Shown: piece by piece, positions 62,331 through 64,000 of the stretch
Position numbering within the stretch: position 1 is the stretch's first letter
Layout: every line of letters starts with the position of its first letter
Source of the DNA: Sycon ciliatum
Lineage: Eukaryota > Porifera > Calcarea > Leucosolenida > Sycettidae
Assembly: GCF_964019385.1 (NCBI RefSeq)
Contig: NC_088646.1
Location: 11,391,947 to 11,455,946, forward strand
Length of the DNA: 64,000 bases
Reading direction: 5' to 3'
Notes under the pieces: model-generated
Told to the model about the DNA's origin: nothing
Databases searched by the model: none
The model's input: the letters and a program-made list of their open reading frames with translations, nothing else
Translations under genes and position numbers: made by a program

Positions 62331-63665
62331 TTAGAGCTTGGATTGGGTGCCAGCCATTGCAGCGGCTGCATAGGGCTTGAGCTCGCCACGAGCAACGGTG
62401 GCCAGGTGGACCTCATCGGGCCCGTCAGCAATGCGCAGGGAGCGTGCCAACACCCACAGGTGAGCTAGTCCAGGGTCCTGACTGACACCGGCGCCACCGT
62501 GGACTTGTATAGCACGGTCGAGCACGGCACAGGCCATGCGCGGTGCCGATACTTTGATCATCGCAACCAGATGACGGGCGGCGCGATTGCCCCGAGCATC
62601 AATTAGCCGAGCAGCCTGCAAGGTGAGCAGACGCGCTTGATCAATCTCGATGCGGGACAGTGCAATATCAGCCTGAACAGTGCCCTGGCGCGCGATGGCC
62701 TTGCCGAAAGCTGTGCGCTGGCAGGCACGCTGACACATCGCCTCCAAACCCCTCTCTGCCATTCCAATCAGACGCATGCAGTGGTGTATGCGACCGGGTC
62801 CCAGTCGACGTTGGGCAATCTCAAATCCACGTCCCTCGCCCAGGATCAGGTTTCTGACGGGAACGCGGACATTCTTGAAGTGCAGCTCCAGGTGTCCGTG
62901 TGGTGCATCGTCGAAGCCGAACACGGTCAGAGGGCGAACTTTCTCCACGCCGGGTGTGTCAAGAGGAACGAGTATCATGGAGTGCTGCTTGTGGATAGGT
63001 TGGTCTTCAAGACCTGTGGACTTGCCCATCAAGATAGAAATCTTGCAGCAAGGGTCACCAGCCCCAGAGCTCCACCATTTCTTGCCATTGATGACATATT
63101 CATTGCCGTCGCGGCGAATCTCGCACTCCATGTTCGTGGCATCTGACGACGCGACATCCGGCTCGGTCATGCAGAAGCAGGAGCGGATGCGGCCGTCCAG
63201 CAGTGGCTCTAGCCACTCGGCTTTCTGCTGCTCCGTTCCAAACAGATGAAGCACCTCCATGTTCCCGGTGTCCGGGGCGCTACAGTTAAACGCTTCTGGT
63301 GCGATAACCACGCTCCTTCCCATCTGCTCGGCCATGAATGCATACTCGGTTTGGGAAAGTTTGGAAACAGACGGCAGGAATAGATTCCACAAGCCGCGTC
63401 GTTTGGCTTCCACCTTCAAATCTTCAATAATTTGCGGAACTTGCCAGCGATCCTTTTCGGCCAGTTTCGCATACTGCTTGATATACACAGGCTCAGCGGG
63501 ATACACAAACTCGTTCATGAACCCAATAACTTCAGAGTAGATTCGCTTGCCCCTGTCCGAGCAAGGAAACATATCCATGGCGGATGAATTTGCTGCTGAA
63601 CTGGTCATGGTCCGAAAGATCAGAGAGGAACCACGGGAACTGACTCGAGAAGCTCTTTGGAACAT
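62331..63665 (-). CDS. Acyl-CoA dehydrogenase, ACAD10/11-like, intronless
   Basis: A single 444-codon frame from ATG at 63665 to the stop at 62331. Residues 1-25 are rich in Arg/Ser and lack acidic residues, as in a mitochondrial presequence; a second Met at 20 or 30 could give a shorter form. Family landmarks: [10 protein letters not shown] (166-175), WWSSGAGDP (197-205), [42 protein letters not shown] and the C-terminal ADGPDEVH, the combination typical of the ACAD10/11 subfamily and its bacterial relatives. These FAD enzymes oxidise acyl-CoA (or 4-hydroxyacyl-CoA derivatives in ACAD11) and reduce ETF. The N-terminal phosphotransferase domain of vertebrate ACAD10/11 is absent. Lack of introns contrasts with every other large gene here. 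Confidence 0.93.
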   Translation of the reverse strand: MFQRASRVSSRGSSLIFRTMTSSAANSSAMDMFPCSDRGKRIYSEVIGFMNEFVYPAEPVYIKQYAKLAEKDRWQVPQIIEDLKVEAKRRGLWNLFLPSVSKLSQTEYAFMAEQMGRSVVIAPEAFNCSAPDTGNMEVLHLFGTEQQKAEWLEPLLDGRIRSCFCMTEPDVASSDATNMECEIRRDGNEYVINGKKWWSSGAGDPCCKISILMGKSTGLEDQPIHKQHSMILVPLDTPGVEKVRPLTVFGFDDAPHGHLELHFKNVRVPVRNLILGEGRGFEIAQRRLGPGRIHHCMRLIGMAERGLEAMCQRACQRTAFGKAIARQGTVQADIALSRIEIDQARLLTLQAARLIDARGNRAARHLVAMIKVSAPRMACAVLDRAIQVHGGAGVSQDPGLAHLWVLARSLRIADGPDEVHLATVARGELKPYAAAAMAGTQSKL

Positions 63666-64000
63666 CGCTCTTGTTACGCAATGTTTGTAAATTGATATTC
63701 ATTCACCTCCTGTCCATCTCTCTTGGAGTTTGAGCCCAAGCTGCAACTACCGAGCTGTCAAACTCAAGGTCAAAACTAACTGGTTGTCAGAATCAGAAGC
63801 AGATCAGAACGGGTGAAATACACTTTCCATTCGATTTCTTTTTGAGCTTTCTTTTGTCGCGTCGGTCAACTTGATCCTGACGCCGGGAAGGCGTCGTAGG
63901 TATGTAGTTGTGTGAACACTGAAAAACATCAGTTTTATTCTGACAATCATGAATGTCACGACTCGGACATAAAAAGTGTGACATACGGTAAGCTAATAAC
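63666..64000. other. Upstream region of the acyl-CoA dehydrogenase
   Basis: Presumed 5' UTR and promoter of the minus-strand gene. Nothing more specific was recognised. Confidence 0.4.

Noticed and set aside
62637..63249. Plus-strand frames at 62.6-63.2 kb
   Set aside because: They are shadows of the minus-strand acyl-CoA dehydrogenase.

Overview
This is nuclear DNA from an animal, and the architecture suggests an invertebrate. Genes are split into many short exons with GT-AG introns. There is an intron-embedded tRNA-Ile(AAT) gene, long dinucleotide and homopolymer tracts, and abundant LTR, LINE, SINE and MITE debris. The gene set (epsilon-tubulin, VPS9D1, sarcosine dehydrogenase, an ACAD10/11-type acyl-CoA dehydrogenase) fits a flagellated metazoan. 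A sponge or other early-branching marine animal is plausible, but nothing here proves the taxon. No prokaryotic operon, CRISPR array or viral genome is visible.

Layout. (1) 2-1012 (+): C-terminal part of epsilon-tubulin (TUBE1), cut by the window start. (2) 2547-19374 (+): 15 phase-consistent exons of a VPS9D1 orthologue with a C-terminal VPS9 (Rab5-GEF) domain; the first coding exon was not located. Its introns hold a decayed LTR retroelement nested with foldback elements, several TIR elements and minisatellites. (3) 19.4-31.4 kb: a gene-poor transposon region, with a 4.3-kb interval bounded by 32-bp inverted repeats and holding a 163-bp perfect palindrome arm pair, a short element with terminal direct repeats, and two LINE reverse-transcriptase remnants. 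(4) 31507-32233 (+): a two-exon secreted CUB-like protein, followed by a tRNA-related SINE with 38-bp flanking duplications. (5) 36596-48483 and 50784-60537 (+): two tandem sarcosine-dehydrogenase-family genes, each with 12 exons and identical intron phases. The downstream copy looks like a normal mitochondrial SARDH. The upstream copy has lost the flavin-attachment context, an active-site motif and the folate-site acidic residue, so it is a pseudoenzyme or neofunctionalised paralogue. (6) 62331-63665 (-): an intronless ACAD10/11-like acyl-CoA dehydrogenase, convergent with SARDH.

SARDH and the acyl-CoA dehydrogenase are both FAD enzymes that, in known systems, feed electrons to ETF in mitochondria, so their adjacency may or may not be meaningful. 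The most distinctive observations are the decayed-active-site SARDH paralogue, a TA-flanked MITE lying exactly at a SARDH splice donor, a foldback family with 12-13-bp target duplications, and two Harbinger-like MITEs sharing one TAA. Exon boundaries were placed by eye from splice consensus, reading phase and remembered family sequence; family names rest on motif recognition, not database searches.
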